Of a stretch of 64,000 nucleotides of DNA, positions 8,757-17,351 are shown in pieces (position 1 is the stretch's first letter; every line of letters starts with the position of its first letter). The position numbers and the translations under genes are program-made. A model generated the notes under the pieces. The model did no database searches. It worked only from the letters and a program-made list of their open reading frames with translations, and was not told the DNA's origin. This DNA comes from Bacillota bacterium (lineage in GTDB: Bacteria; Bacillota; Sulfobacillia; JACIYH01), in the NCBI GenBank assembly GCA_030019365.1, contig JASEFA010000002.1:245525-309524 (forward strand), given 5' to 3'.

Positions 8757-9580
8757 GCACTCGGGTGCGGCGATGCGTTCGCCTCTCGAGCTTCCGCCCT
8801 GCTCCTGACCCTCATCCTGACGGTGGTCTTCCTGGTACTGTTTGCCCTGGGCGTGCGCGCGGCCGCCCGGCAGATCTCGCCCATAGAACGGGAGCTGACG
8901 GCCTCGGTCCTGGGGACCCAGCTCCTGGTGCTGGGCCTGTTCTTCGGGAACTTCATCGTGGCCTTCCTGGCCATATTCTCGGCTGTGGGCGTGGTCTCCA
9001 CGGAGCTGGAGAACGGAGTGCTGCAGACCATCGTGACCCGCCCGCTCTCCCGGGCCGCCGTGATCGGGGGTAAGTACGCCGGGCTGGGCGCCCTGCTCGC
9101 CCTGTACGCCGCCCTGTACTTCGGGGCCATCCTGGCGATCGTGCGGCACTACACGGGCACGAGCACTACCGGGGAGCCCGGCGCCCTCGCCCTCTTCTGC
9201 CTGACCCCGCTCGCCTTGCTGGCGGTGACCGTGCTGGGGAGCACATCCCTACCCACTGGGCCAACGGCATGGCGGTGCTCGGCCTCTACGTGGTGGCCTT
9301 CGTGGGGGGCATGGCGGAGCAGGTGGGTGCCCTCATCGACAACCTGACCATGCAGCGCCTGGGCATCGTGTCCAGCCTGATCCTCCCCTCCGACGCCCTC
9401 TACCGCAAGATCGTAGCCGTCCTCACCGGGTCGTCGGGGGACCCCTTCATGGCCGTGCGCCAGCTGGGCCCCCTGGGCAGCCTGTCCGAGCCCAGCGTGT
9501 GGATGATCGTGTACGCGCTGCTCTACACCGCCGCGATGGTGGCGCTGGCCATCCGCTGCTTCGCCCGCCGCGACATCTAG
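8757..9580 (+). pseudogene. Decayed ABC-2 type permease
   Basis: The region encodes an ABC-2 permease in two frames. Frame one runs through LLLTLILTVVFLVLFALG and a second and third membrane segment to VTVLGST. Near 9250-9265 the frame shifts, and WANGMAVLGLYVVAFVGGMAEQVG continues to the end at 9580. The normal N-terminus is absent: there is no in-frame ATG, GTG or TTG between the activator stop at 8755 and a GTG (8823) already inside the first membrane helix. No ABC ATPase gene lies beside it. A sequencing error could explain the frameshift but not the missing 5' end, so I call it a remnant. Confidence 0.7.
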
Positions 9581-9721
9581 TGCCGGGTCAGGGCGAAATC
9601 ACTCCGGGTACGATCGGAACTCCACCCCATCGATAGGAACCTCCCTGCGGGGGCCGCCACTCAGCGGAACAGCCTGCCCAGCAGGCGACCGGTTGCCCGC
9701 CCGGCGGCCGGCCGGCTGCCC

Positions 9722-10516
9722 CTACGTATGCGAAACCAGTTCGGCCATGATCGCCTCGCCGGAACTGGTGCCAAGCACATCGGCGCCGGCCCCAAGCAGG
9801 GCCAGGGCCTGGGCCAGCGTGCGGATGCCACCCGAGGCCTTCACGCCCAGCCGGTCACCCACCGCCCGGCGCATCAGATGCACGTCTTCCACCGTGGCAC
9901 CGCCCGGCCCGAATCCGGTGGAGGTCTTCACGAAGCGGGCCCCGGCCTCCTCCGCCAGGCGACAGGCCACCACCTTCTCCTCGTCCGTTAGGTAACAGGC
10001 TTCGATGATGACCTTGACCACGATCCCCTCGGCGGTGGCGCCTCCCGTGCCAAAGGCGCGGTGCCCAGCATCACCCGGCGGGGGGCTGGTGGCGTCGCCG
10101 GGCGCGCGGTGCGCGGCGCCAACGGGCGCGCGGTGCGCGGCGCCAACGGCGGCGCGGGCGGCGCCCCGCACCACGGCGCGGATCTCGTCGCGCACGTAGT
10201 CGAGCTGACCGGCCTTGAGGCGGCCGATGTTGATCACCATATCCACGTCGCTGGCCCCGGCGCGCACCGCTTCCTCCGCCTCGCGCGCCTTGGACGCCAG
10301 AGTGACGGTGCCGAGGGGGAATCCCGCCACCGTGCATACGCGCACCGGGCTTCCCTCCAGGTGCTCCACGGCCAGAGCCACATACGCCGGGCTCACGCAG
10401 ACGGCCCGGAAGCGGTGCCTCAGTGCCCCCGCGCAGAGGGCCTCCACCTGGGCCGGGGTGGCAGTGGGGGCAAGAAGGGTCTGGTCTATGCGGGCAGCCA
10501 GTTCAGCGGGCGTCAT
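9722..10516 (-). CDS. deoC: Deoxyribose-phosphate aldolase
   Basis: DeoC cleaves 2-deoxyribose-5-phosphate to acetaldehyde and glyceraldehyde-3-phosphate, the last step of deoxynucleoside breakdown. The Schiff-base lysine lies in FVKTSTGFG, the second active-site lysine in GVKASGGIR, and the aspartate in DVDMVINIG. The 264-residue product is longer than the usual ~220 because an Ala/Pro/Gly/His-rich insert of about 45 residues sits between DEIRAVVRGA and GIVVKVIIE. Part of the insert comes from a perfect 24-bp tandem repeat. The start at 10516 follows GGGAGG and overlaps the cytidine deaminase end by 14 bp, which suggests translational coupling. It is last in the nucleoside operon. Confidence 0.92.
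   Translation of the reverse strand: MTPAELAARIDQTLLAPTATPAQVEALCAGALRHRFRAVCVSPAYVALAVEHLEGSPVRVCTVAGFPLGTVTLASKAREAEEAVRAGASDVDMVINIGRLKAGQLDYVRDEIRAVVRGAARAAVGAAHRAPVGAAHRAPGDATSPPPGDAGHRAFGTGGATAEGIVVKVIIEACYLTDEEKVVACRLAEEAGARFVKTSTGFGPGGATVEDVHLMRRAVGDRLGVKASGGIRTLAQALALLGAGADVLGTSSGEAIMAELVSHT
10100..10147. repeat. 24-bp tandem duplication inside deoC
   Basis: Two identical 24-bp units (10100-10123 and 10124-10147) encode the repeated octapeptide VGAAHRAP. They sit in the non-conserved insert of the aldolase, so the reading frame is kept. Confidence 0.9.
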
Positions 10517-10976
10517 GGGCAGCGCCTCCCGTGGGCGGGAAGTCGAAGGCAGCGGGTAGGAGCTCGGCCACGGAACTGGATCTCCGGTCACCTCTCACGT
10601 TGGCCATGATGACGCGGAAGTCCCCAAACTCCGCCATCACCTGACGGCAGGCCCCACACGGGGAGCACACGCCCTCCGTGTCGGCCACCACCGCCAGGGC
10701 AGCGAAATTGCGCTGGCCCCGGGACACCGCGTTGAAGATGGCCACCCTCTCGGCACAGACGGTCAGGCCGTGGGATGCGTTCTCGACGTTGCACCCGGTG
10801 AACACCTCACCCGACCGGGTGAGCAGGGCGGCCCCCACCGCGAACCCTGAGTACGGGACGTAGGCCCATTCCCGGGCCTCCGTAGCCCGTGCCACCAGTT
10901 CCCCGTCGGAGATGGTCCCCGCAGACCCGCCTTCCACCGCCCCACCCGGCGCCGGAGCCCCGGCCTTATCACTCAC
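10503..10976 (-). CDS. cdd: Cytidine deaminase
   Basis: The 157-residue product is a homotetrameric-type zinc cytidine/deoxycytidine deaminase, converting (deoxy)cytidine to (deoxy)uridine. The zinc site is visible as VCAER (Cys plus catalytic Glu) and PCGACRQ (two Cys). The conserved YVPYSGFAVGAALL and GCNVENASHG segments are present. A GTG at 10976 follows AAGGGAG with about 9 bases spacing and overlaps the phosphorylase stop (GTGAGTGA). An ATG at 10985 is possible but touches the Shine-Dalgarno. The N-terminus is about 20 residues longer than usual. It feeds uridine to the upstream-encoded phosphorylase. Confidence 0.93.
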   Translation of the reverse strand: MSDKAGAPAPGGAVEGGSAGTISDGELVARATEAREWAYVPYSGFAVGAALLTRSGEVFTGCNVENASHGLTVCAERVAIFNAVSRGQRNFAALAVVADTEGVCSPCGACRQVMAEFGDFRVIMANVRGDRRSSSVAELLPAAFDFPPTGGAAHDAR

Positions 10977-12402
10977 GGCCAACATCTCCCTTCGTCAAGC
11001 CGGCGCCGCATCCCGGTCGCGCGCGCTGTGGTCCGGCACGGTAGTGCTCGACGCCCTGGGCGGTGACCAGGGCCAGGATCAGGGGTGGGACCGGCGGCCG
11101 CTGTCCCTCAATGCGATAGGCGTGCTCCAACAGCTCCAGGGCGGCCGGCAGGCGGTCGGCGTCGTTGTAGTGCACTTCCGCCAGTGGCTCTCCCCGCCGC
11201 ACGGGATCGCCCACCTTGCGCCGGAGGACGATGCCCACCGCAGGGTCAACGCGGTCATCCTTCCTGGCCCGGCCCGCCCCCAGCAGCATGGCCGCGCGGC
11301 CCACCAGCAGGGCGTCAACACGGGTGACGTACCCATCGACATCGGCCGGGAGCAGGTGGACGTACCGGGCAACGGGAAGCAGGTCCCCGTCGCGCACGCC
11401 GGCGTCGGCCCCCCCGGAAACGCCGGGCGCGAGCACGGCCCGGGGGTCGCCCCCCTGGGCCTCCACCATGGCCTGGAACCTGGCCAGGGCTGCCCCCGAC
11501 TCCAGCAACTCGTCCAGGCGCGAGCGCGCCTGGGCCAGGTCCCGGGCGACTCCGCCCAGGACAAGCATGTGGCTGCCCAGCACCAGGCATAGCTCCCTCA
11601 GGTCGGCGGGACCCCCGCCGGCCAGAGTGGCCACCGCCTCCCGCAACTCCAGGGCGTTGCCCACCGCGTGGCCCAGGGCCTGGTCCATGCTGGTGATGAG
11701 CGCCCGGGTGCGACGGCCGGCCCTCTCCCCGATGTCGACCATGGTGCGGGCCAGGGCCAGGGCGGATTCGAAATCCTTCATGAAGGCGCCGCTGCCCGTC
11801 TTGACGTCGAGCACGATGGCGTCGGCGCCGGCGCCGATCTTCTTGCTCATGATGCTGGAGGCTATCAGGGGCAGGCTGTCCACGGTGCCGGTCACGTCGC
11901 GCAGGGCATACATCTTGCCGTCGGCGGGGACCAGGCGGCGCCCCTGCCCCACCACGGCGAGGCCGATGCGGCGCACCTGCTCCAGGAAGCGCTCCGGGGG
12001 TACGTCCACCGTCAGCCCGGGGATGGACTCCAGCTTGTCCAGGGTCCCCCCGCTGTGGCCCAGGCCCCGGCCCGACATCTTGGCCACCGGCACCCCGGCA
12101 GCGGCCACCAGGGGGGCCAGTACCAGGGTGGTCTTATCGCCGACGCCGCCCGTGCTGTGCTTGTCCACCTTGATGCCGGGGATGCTACCCAGGTCCATGC
12201 GGTCGCCCGAGTCCGCCATGGCCATGGTGAGGTCGGCCACCTCGCCGGGTTCCATGCCCCGCAAGCACACCGCCATCAGGAAGGCGGCCATCTGGTAGTC
12301 GGGGACCTCCCCCCGCACGTAACCCTGAACCAGGAAGTCCAGTTCCTCCCGCGACAGCGTGCCCCCGTCCCTCTTCTTCAGGATCAGGTCCACGGCCCGC
12401 AC
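10969..12402 (-). CDS. pdp: Pyrimidine-nucleoside phosphorylase
   Basis: The 477-residue enzyme phosphorolyses uridine, thymidine and deoxyuridine to free base and (deoxy)ribose-1-phosphate. The family signature is clear near residue 110 (SGRGLGHSGGTLDKLES), and the phosphate-binding region reads KVDKHSTGGVGDKTTL. Length and the N-terminus (RAVDLILKKRDGGTLSREE) match Gram-positive Pdp rather than short relatives. The start is a GTG at 12402 preceded by a G-rich tract. It overlaps cdd by 8 bp and follows the permease genes, so import and cleavage are cotranscribed. Confidence 0.93.
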   Translation of the reverse strand: MRAVDLILKKRDGGTLSREELDFLVQGYVRGEVPDYQMAAFLMAVCLRGMEPGEVADLTMAMADSGDRMDLGSIPGIKVDKHSTGGVGDKTTLVLAPLVAAAGVPVAKMSGRGLGHSGGTLDKLESIPGLTVDVPPERFLEQVRRIGLAVVGQGRRLVPADGKMYALRDVTGTVDSLPLIASSIMSKKIGAGADAIVLDVKTGSGAFMKDFESALALARTMVDIGERAGRRTRALITSMDQALGHAVGNALELREAVATLAGGGPADLRELCLVLGSHMLVLGGVARDLAQARSRLDELLESGAALARFQAMVEAQGGDPRAVLAPGVSGGADAGVRDGDLLPVARYVHLLPADVDGYVTRVDALLVGRAAMLLGAGRARKDDRVDPAVGIVLRRKVGDPVRRGEPLAEVHYNDADRLPAALELLEHAYRIEGQRPPVPPLILALVTAQGVEHYRAGPQRARPGCGAGLTKGDVGRE

Positions 12403-12461
12403 CAGTGAATACCCCCTCTCCCCCGGCAGCGGGTACCCCCCTCCCCCGGCGTCGGGGAACG

Positions 12462-12497
12462 TCAGTCTTCTTCCCGCTCGTAGGGAAAGCCGACCCG
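12462..12497 (-). repeat. In-frame duplicate of the permease C-terminal tail
   Basis: Directly after the stop codon of the upstream permease (12498-12500), the same frame reads RVGFPYEREED then a second stop at 12462-12464. This mirrors the permease's own last residues, DGIPYEREEA. It looks like a short tandem duplication left outside the gene. Readthrough of the UGA would add twelve codons, but nothing else supports readthrough. The rest of 12403-12497 is C-rich with repeated CCCCTCCCCCGGC-like runs and no gene. Confidence 0.55.
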
Positions 12498-13406
12498 TCA
12501 GGCTTCCTCGCGTTCGTAAGGGATGCCGTCCGCGGCCGGGGGCGTGGTCCGCTTGAGCATGCCGGCCAGCACGACCAGTGTCAGGACGTAAGGGATCATC
12601 TTGATGAACTGGTAGGGCACCACCGCGCTCTCGACCACCCGGAAACTCAGCGACTCCGCCAGCCCGAACAGCAGGGCCGCCCCCATGGCCCCCACGGGAG
12701 ACCAGTTTCCAAAGATCATGGCGGCCAGGGCAATATACCCCTTGCCCTGGGTCATCCCTTCCACGTACATGCCGGTGTGCTCCACCGAGAGGTAGGCTCC
12801 GGCCAGACCCGCCAGCACCCCGCTCAGCAGCACTCCCGCGTAGCGGAGGTGGAAAACCTTCAGGCCCAGGGTGTCTGCGGCCAGGGGATTCTCCCCTACC
12901 GAGCGCAGGCGCAGCCCGAAGACCGTCTTCTCGATCAGCCAGTAGCTGAAGGGTACCAGCAGCAGGCCCACCACCACCAGCGGGGAGACGTTGCTCACCA
13001 GGGGCTTCAGCCAGGAGATCTGATCGAGGCCGGGGATGCTGATGGGTGTGAAACCCTGCACGTGGGGGCTCATGGTGGCCTTCTGGAAGAGGGTGATGCT
13101 GGAGAAGCGCGCGGCGCCGTAAGCCAGGATGTTCAACGCCACCCCGCTCACGATCTGATCCACCCGGAAGGTCACCGAAACCCCAGCATGCACCAGGGCC
13201 ATGAGCACGGACGCCACCACCGCCAGGGCCATCCCGGCCAGCGGACCGGCGTAGTAAGCCCCCACCGCGCCCCAGAACGACCCCGTGATCATCATCCCCT
13301 CCAGGCCGATGTTGACCACGCCGCTGCGCTCGGAGTAGACGGCGCCCAGGGCGGCCAGCAGCACCGGCAGTCCCATGCGGATGGCGGAAGCCACGAGCTC
13401 GCTCAC
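12498..13406 (-). CDS. Nucleoside ABC transporter permease (second subunit)
   Basis: The 302-residue membrane protein belongs to the branched-chain/ribose-type permease family (BPD_transp_2), with eight to ten hydrophobic segments. YSERSGVVNIGLEGMMITGSF is the family's conserved N-terminal stretch and SVGENPLAADTLGLKV the cytosolic EAA-like loop. A GTG at 13406 begins 2 bp after the stop of the first permease. With the ATPase and BMP lipoprotein it forms a NupNOPQ/RnsABCD-like nucleoside importer. Confidence 0.88.
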   Translation of the reverse strand: MSELVASAIRMGLPVLLAALGAVYSERSGVVNIGLEGMMITGSFWGAVGAYYAGPLAGMALAVVASVLMALVHAGVSVTFRVDQIVSGVALNILAYGAARFSSITLFQKATMSPHVQGFTPISIPGLDQISWLKPLVSNVSPLVVVGLLLVPFSYWLIEKTVFGLRLRSVGENPLAADTLGLKVFHLRYAGVLLSGVLAGLAGAYLSVEHTGMYVEGMTQGKGYIALAAMIFGNWSPVGAMGAALLFGLAESLSFRVVESAVVPYQFIKMIPYVLTLVVLAGMLKRTTPPAADGIPYEREEA

Positions 13407-13408
13407 GA

Positions 13409-14527
13409 TCAGGCCCCCAGCGCCTCCTTCCGTTCCTGGCGGCGGATGTAGCGGCCCATGACGGCCGACGCCACCACGATGCTGAGGATCATTACTCCCT
13501 GTAAGATCACCACCGTGTCCATGGGCACCGCCGCGAAGGTTTGCACCCCTTCAGCTCCCCGGCTGAGGAACCCGAATAGCAGCGCCGCCAGCACGATCCC
13601 CAGGGGGCTGTTCTTGCCCATCAGGGCCACCGCGATCCCCGTGAACCCGTACCCCTTGGGGAAGTCCAGGTCCATATACCCAAAATACGAGAGGAGATCA
13701 CTCAGCCCGGTCATGCCGGCGATGAGGCCACTCAGCAGGAACGCCTTCGTCTGCACGGAAGCGGGCTGGATTCCGGCCGCCTCCGCAGCCGCGGGGTTGT
13801 GGCCCACGGCCCGCAACTCGTATCCGAAAGCGGTCCTCCAGATGAGGTAGTGGACGGCCACTGCCAGGAGCAGGCCCAGGGGAAAGAACCAGTTCAGGTA
13901 CACGTGCCTGGGCAGGTCCACTCCGAAGAGGGCAAGAAATCCGTGCATCCTGGGCATGAGGGCGCTGGGCGCGATCTTCGGTAACCGGATGAGGGGATTG
14001 CCAACGCCGGGCATGAGCCCCTGCTGCTTATCCATGAATACGTCGGCGATCAGGTAGTGGATGAGGGAGAAGGCGATGTAGTTGAGCATGATGGTGGTGA
14101 TGACCTCGTGCACCCCGCGCCGGACCTTGAGGTATATGGGCAGGAGGGACCACAGCAGCCCACCCAGGGCGGCCATGGCGATGACCAGGGGCAGGTGGAT
14201 GAAAGATGGCAACCCCCTGAGGGCAAAACCCGTCAGTGCCGCCAGGAAGGTGCCGATCAGGTACTGCCCTTCCACCCCGATGTTGAAAAGCCCCACCCGG
14301 AAGCTGATGGCGACGGCCAGGCCGGAGAAAACGAGGGGGGTGGCACCGAACAGGATGATGCCCACGCTGTCCAGCCGCCGGAAGGCGAAGGTGAACATGA
14401 TGCGGTAAACCTCCACCGGGTTCTTCCCGATGGCACCCATCACCACCGCGCCCACCAGGACCGCGAATGCTATGGCCACCAGGGGCGAGGCCATCTCCAG
14501 GGCCAGGTACCGGTAGCGCTTCCTCAT
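13409..14527 (-). CDS. Nucleoside ABC transporter permease (first subunit)
   Basis: The 372-residue inner-membrane protein pairs with the next permease as a heterodimeric channel. It begins MRKRYRYLALEMASPLVAIAFAVLVGAVVMG, has the conserved FRVGLFNIGVEGQYLIGTF stretch near residue 80 and the cytosolic loop ELRAVGHNPAAAEAAGI near 235. The start overlaps the ATPase stop by four bases (ATGA), the usual sign of translational coupling. Confidence 0.88.
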   Translation of the reverse strand: MRKRYRYLALEMASPLVAIAFAVLVGAVVMGAIGKNPVEVYRIMFTFAFRRLDSVGIILFGATPLVFSGLAVAISFRVGLFNIGVEGQYLIGTFLAALTGFALRGLPSFIHLPLVIAMAALGGLLWSLLPIYLKVRRGVHEVITTIMLNYIAFSLIHYLIADVFMDKQQGLMPGVGNPLIRLPKIAPSALMPRMHGFLALFGVDLPRHVYLNWFFPLGLLLAVAVHYLIWRTAFGYELRAVGHNPAAAEAAGIQPASVQTKAFLLSGLIAGMTGLSDLLSYFGYMDLDFPKGYGFTGIAVALMGKNSPLGIVLAALLFGFLSRGAEGVQTFAAVPMDTVVILQGVMILSIVVASAVMGRYIRRQERKEALGA

Positions 14528-16143
14528 CCCATCTCCCCGCCCGTCCCCGTCATCGTGCGGTCTCCTCCGCGCCCCGCCGCCCCGCCCTGCGCGTCCCCGC
14601 CCGACGCCTCCCCGCCGGACGACCCGGGCACGCCGGCGCGGGCGCGCCCGCCCAGCATGTAGCGGCCGATCTCCTCGGGCGTGACCTGGTCCGGCCGGAA
14701 CTCGGCCACCAGTTCCCCGTTGTACATGACGCCCACCCGGTCACTCAAGGAGAGCACCTCTTCCAGGTCCGCCGATACCAGGAGCACTGCCCGGCCGCGG
14801 TCGCGCGCCCGCAGGAGTTGCTGGCGCACGAACTCCGTCGCCCCTATGTCCAGGCCCCGGGTGGGCTGGGAGGCCACGATGAGGGTGGGTTCGCGCCCCA
14901 ACTCGCGGGCCAGGATGAGCTTCTGCTGATTCCCTCCCGACACGTTGCGCACCGGGATGTCCAGCCCGGGCAGGCGGATGTCGAACTCCCGCACCAGACT
15001 CTGGGCGTGTTTCCTTATGGGCGCCACCTGCAGCCATCCCCGGCGGGCGAAAGGCAAGCTCCGGTGCAGGCCCAGGATGCCGTTTTCCCACACGGTCATG
15101 GCCAGGATGAGCCCCCGCCGCTGGCGGTCCTCGGGGATGTGAGCCAGGCCCTGCTCCCGCATCCCCCGCACCTTCCCGTCGCCCACGGGGTGGCCGTGCA
15201 CCAGGATGCGCCCCCCGGATGCCCGCCGCAATCCGGTGAGGGCCTCCACCAGCTCGGACTGGCCGTTGCCCTCTATCCCCGCGATCCCGTAGATCTCCCC
15301 CGCCCTGACCCGCAGGCTCACACCCCGCACCGCCGGCCGTCGCCCCGGGCCGGACACGGTGAGGTCCTCTACCACCAGGCAGTCCTCTCCCGGGCGATAG
15401 GAGCCGCGGGAAAGCTCAAAGAGGACGGGCCGGCCCACCATCATGTGGGCCAGCTCCGCCCTCCCGGTCTCTTCCCTGCGCACGGTGCCCACCAGCACGC
15501 CCCGGCGCAGGACGGATATGCGGTCGGCTATCTCCAGCACCTCATCCAGCTTGTGGCTGATGAAGATGATGGTCTTGCCCTGCTCCCGCAGGTTGCACAG
15601 GTTCAGGAACAACTCGCGCACTTCCTGGGGGGCCAGCACGGCGGTGGGCTCGTCCAGGATCAGGATCTCGGCACCCCGGTAGAGAACCTTGAGGATCTCC
15701 ACCCGTTGCTGCTGACCCACCGACAGGTCGCCCACCCGCGCCCCCACGTCCAGGGCGAACTCGTAGCGCCGGCACAGGTCTTCCACCAGCCGCCGGGCGT
15801 CCCGCTCTCGCAGCACTCCCGCCCGGGCCGGCTCGGATCCCAGCACGATGTTCTCGAGCACAGGGAAACGAGGGATCAGCATGAAGTGCTGGTGCACCAT
15901 GCCGATCCCCAGTTCAATTGCGCGCCGGGGGCTGTCGATCACCACCCGCCTGCCATCCAGGCGGATTTCCCCGGCATCCGGCTGGTAGAGACCGGCCAGC
16001 ACCTTCATCAGGGTGCTCTTGCCGGCCCCGTTTTCGCCCACCAGGGCGTAGATCTCGCCCCTGTCGATTTCCAGGGAAATATGGTCGTTGGCCACTACCC
16101 CCGGAAAACGCTTCGTTACTTCTCTGAGCTCCAGGAACGCCAT
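14524..16143 (-). CDS. Nucleoside ABC transporter ATP-binding protein (duplicated ABC)
   Basis: The 539-residue protein has two fused ABC domains, as in RbsA/NupO-type importers. The first has Walker A GENGAGKST near residue 36, signature LSVGQQQRVEIL and Walker B LILDEPTAVL. The second has a degenerate Walker A region (GIEGNGQSEL) and a signature NVSGGNQQKLILAREL. This asymmetry is normal for sugar and nucleoside importers. The last ~30 residues are a Gly/Ala/Ser-rich tail not expected in the family. The start codon is immediately adjacent to the BMP gene stop. Confidence 0.93.
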   Translation of the reverse strand: MAFLELREVTKRFPGVVANDHISLEIDRGEIYALVGENGAGKSTLMKVLAGLYQPDAGEIRLDGRRVVIDSPRRAIELGIGMVHQHFMLIPRFPVLENIVLGSEPARAGVLRERDARRLVEDLCRRYEFALDVGARVGDLSVGQQQRVEILKVLYRGAEILILDEPTAVLAPQEVRELFLNLCNLREQGKTIIFISHKLDEVLEIADRISVLRRGVLVGTVRREETGRAELAHMMVGRPVLFELSRGSYRPGEDCLVVEDLTVSGPGRRPAVRGVSLRVRAGEIYGIAGIEGNGQSELVEALTGLRRASGGRILVHGHPVGDGKVRGMREQGLAHIPEDRQRRGLILAMTVWENGILGLHRSLPFARRGWLQVAPIRKHAQSLVREFDIRLPGLDIPVRNVSGGNQQKLILARELGREPTLIVASQPTRGLDIGATEFVRQQLLRARDRGRAVLLVSADLEEVLSLSDRVGVMYNGELVAEFRPDQVTPEEIGRYMLGGRARAGVPGSSGGEASGGDAQGGAAGRGGDRTMTGTGGEMG

Positions 16144-17250
16144 CTACTTGGGGAGCGTCTTCTCGAACTCGGCCAGCTCCTTCTTGTCCGCGGGAACCTT
16201 GATGTCGCCGCTGATGATCCTCTTCTTCAGGTCTTCCAGCCTATCCTGGATGTCCTTGATCATTTGCTGGTTGTACTGGTTCACGGCGTAGCCTACGCCG
16301 TCCTCAGCCACCCCGAACACCTGGTAACCGCCCTTGAACTTGTTCTCCAGGGCGGCCTTGATGGTCTCGTAGACGGCCACGTCCACCCGCTTGAGCATGC
16401 TGGTAAGGACGTACTGACGCTGCTCAGGCTTGGCGGTGAGGGACTGGTCTGAGTCGACGCCGATGACCAGTTTCTTCTGAGCAGCGCATGCCTCGATTAC
16501 GCCGATCCCGGAGGCACCCGAGGCATGGTACACGATGTCGGCACCCTTCCTGATCTGGGAGAGGGCGAGCTCCTTGCCCCTCACCGGGTCCTTGAACGCC
16601 TCACCCGTCGTGCCGATGTACTCGCTGAACACCTCGACCCTGGGGTTGACGTACCTGGCGCCGGCGATGTAGCCCGCCTCGAACTTCTCGATGAGCGGGA
16701 TCTTCATGCCGCCCACGAAGCCAATCTTGTTCGTCTTCGTCTTCAGGCCAGCGGCGGCCCCCACCAGGAAGGACCCCTCGTTCTCCTTGAACAGCAGGCA
16801 GGAGATGTTCGACGAGTCGGTGAGCTTGTCGATGAAGCCGTCGATCAGCCCGAACTTGGTGTTGGGGAACTCCTGGGCCACCTTGGCCACGTGCTCGGTG
16901 AACATGAAACCGACGCCGAAGATGAGGTCGTACTTGTCCTCCGCCAGGAGGCGCAGCAGTTGCTCGCGGTTCTCACCGCCTGCAGACGGCTCCAGGTACT
17001 TGGTCCCGGTCTTGTCTCCGAACTCCTTTTGAGCCCTCTCCAGGCCCGCATAGGCCGCATCGTTAAAGGACAGGTCGCCTCGCCCGCCGATGTCGAACAC
17101 CAGACCCACCCGCAGCGGCTTGGGCTTCTCGGGCTGAGCGGGCTGCGCGGGCGCCGGAGCCGGCGCTTCCTTCTTGGCGCAACCCGCGCCCACCCCCGCC
17201 ACGGCGAAGAACAGCACCAACCCGACCACCAGGAGCCTCCGCCACGCCAT
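16144..17250 (-). CDS. BMP family nucleoside-binding lipoprotein
   Basis: The 368-residue product is a substrate-binding lipoprotein of the BMP (PnrA/NupN) family, which usually binds purine or other nucleosides outside the membrane. The signal peptide ends with lipobox GAGC (lipidated Cys24), followed by a Pro/Ala-rich linker. The mature part starts LRVGLVFDIGGRGDLSFNDAAYAGL, a family hallmark, and has DLIFGVGFMF, KIGFVGGMKIP and VIGVDSDQS. The ATG at 17250 follows a G-rich tract. It is the first gene of the nucleoside operon, and the catabolic genes downstream support nucleoside as the cargo. Confidence 0.92.
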   Translation of the reverse strand: MAWRRLLVVGLVLFFAVAGVGAGCAKKEAPAPAPAQPAQPEKPKPLRVGLVFDIGGRGDLSFNDAAYAGLERAQKEFGDKTGTKYLEPSAGGENREQLLRLLAEDKYDLIFGVGFMFTEHVAKVAQEFPNTKFGLIDGFIDKLTDSSNISCLLFKENEGSFLVGAAAGLKTKTNKIGFVGGMKIPLIEKFEAGYIAGARYVNPRVEVFSEYIGTTGEAFKDPVRGKELALSQIRKGADIVYHASGASGIGVIEACAAQKKLVIGVDSDQSLTAKPEQRQYVLTSMLKRVDVAVYETIKAALENKFKGGYQVFGVAEDGVGYAVNQYNQQMIKDIQDRLEDLKKRIISGDIKVPADKKELAEFEKTLPK

Positions 17251-17351
17251 CCCCACCAGACCCCCCTCTTCGTGGAATCGACGGACCTCTTGCCAGGGAA
17301 GGGAATGTTCCCCATCCGTCAGGCAAAATCCTGCTGCCCGACCCCAGCAGG

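Noticed and set aside
6971-9130. 719-codon minus-strand frame opposite the sigma-54 activator
   Set aside because: It is a shadow of a gene with intact AAA+, PAS and Fis domains; no domain is seen in the antisense product.
14467-16452. Long plus-strand open frame of 661 codons opposite the nucleoside ABC genes
   Set aside because: It is antisense to the clearly conserved ATPase, rich in His/Pro/Gln/Gly and without any recognisable motif: a shadow frame caused by high GC.
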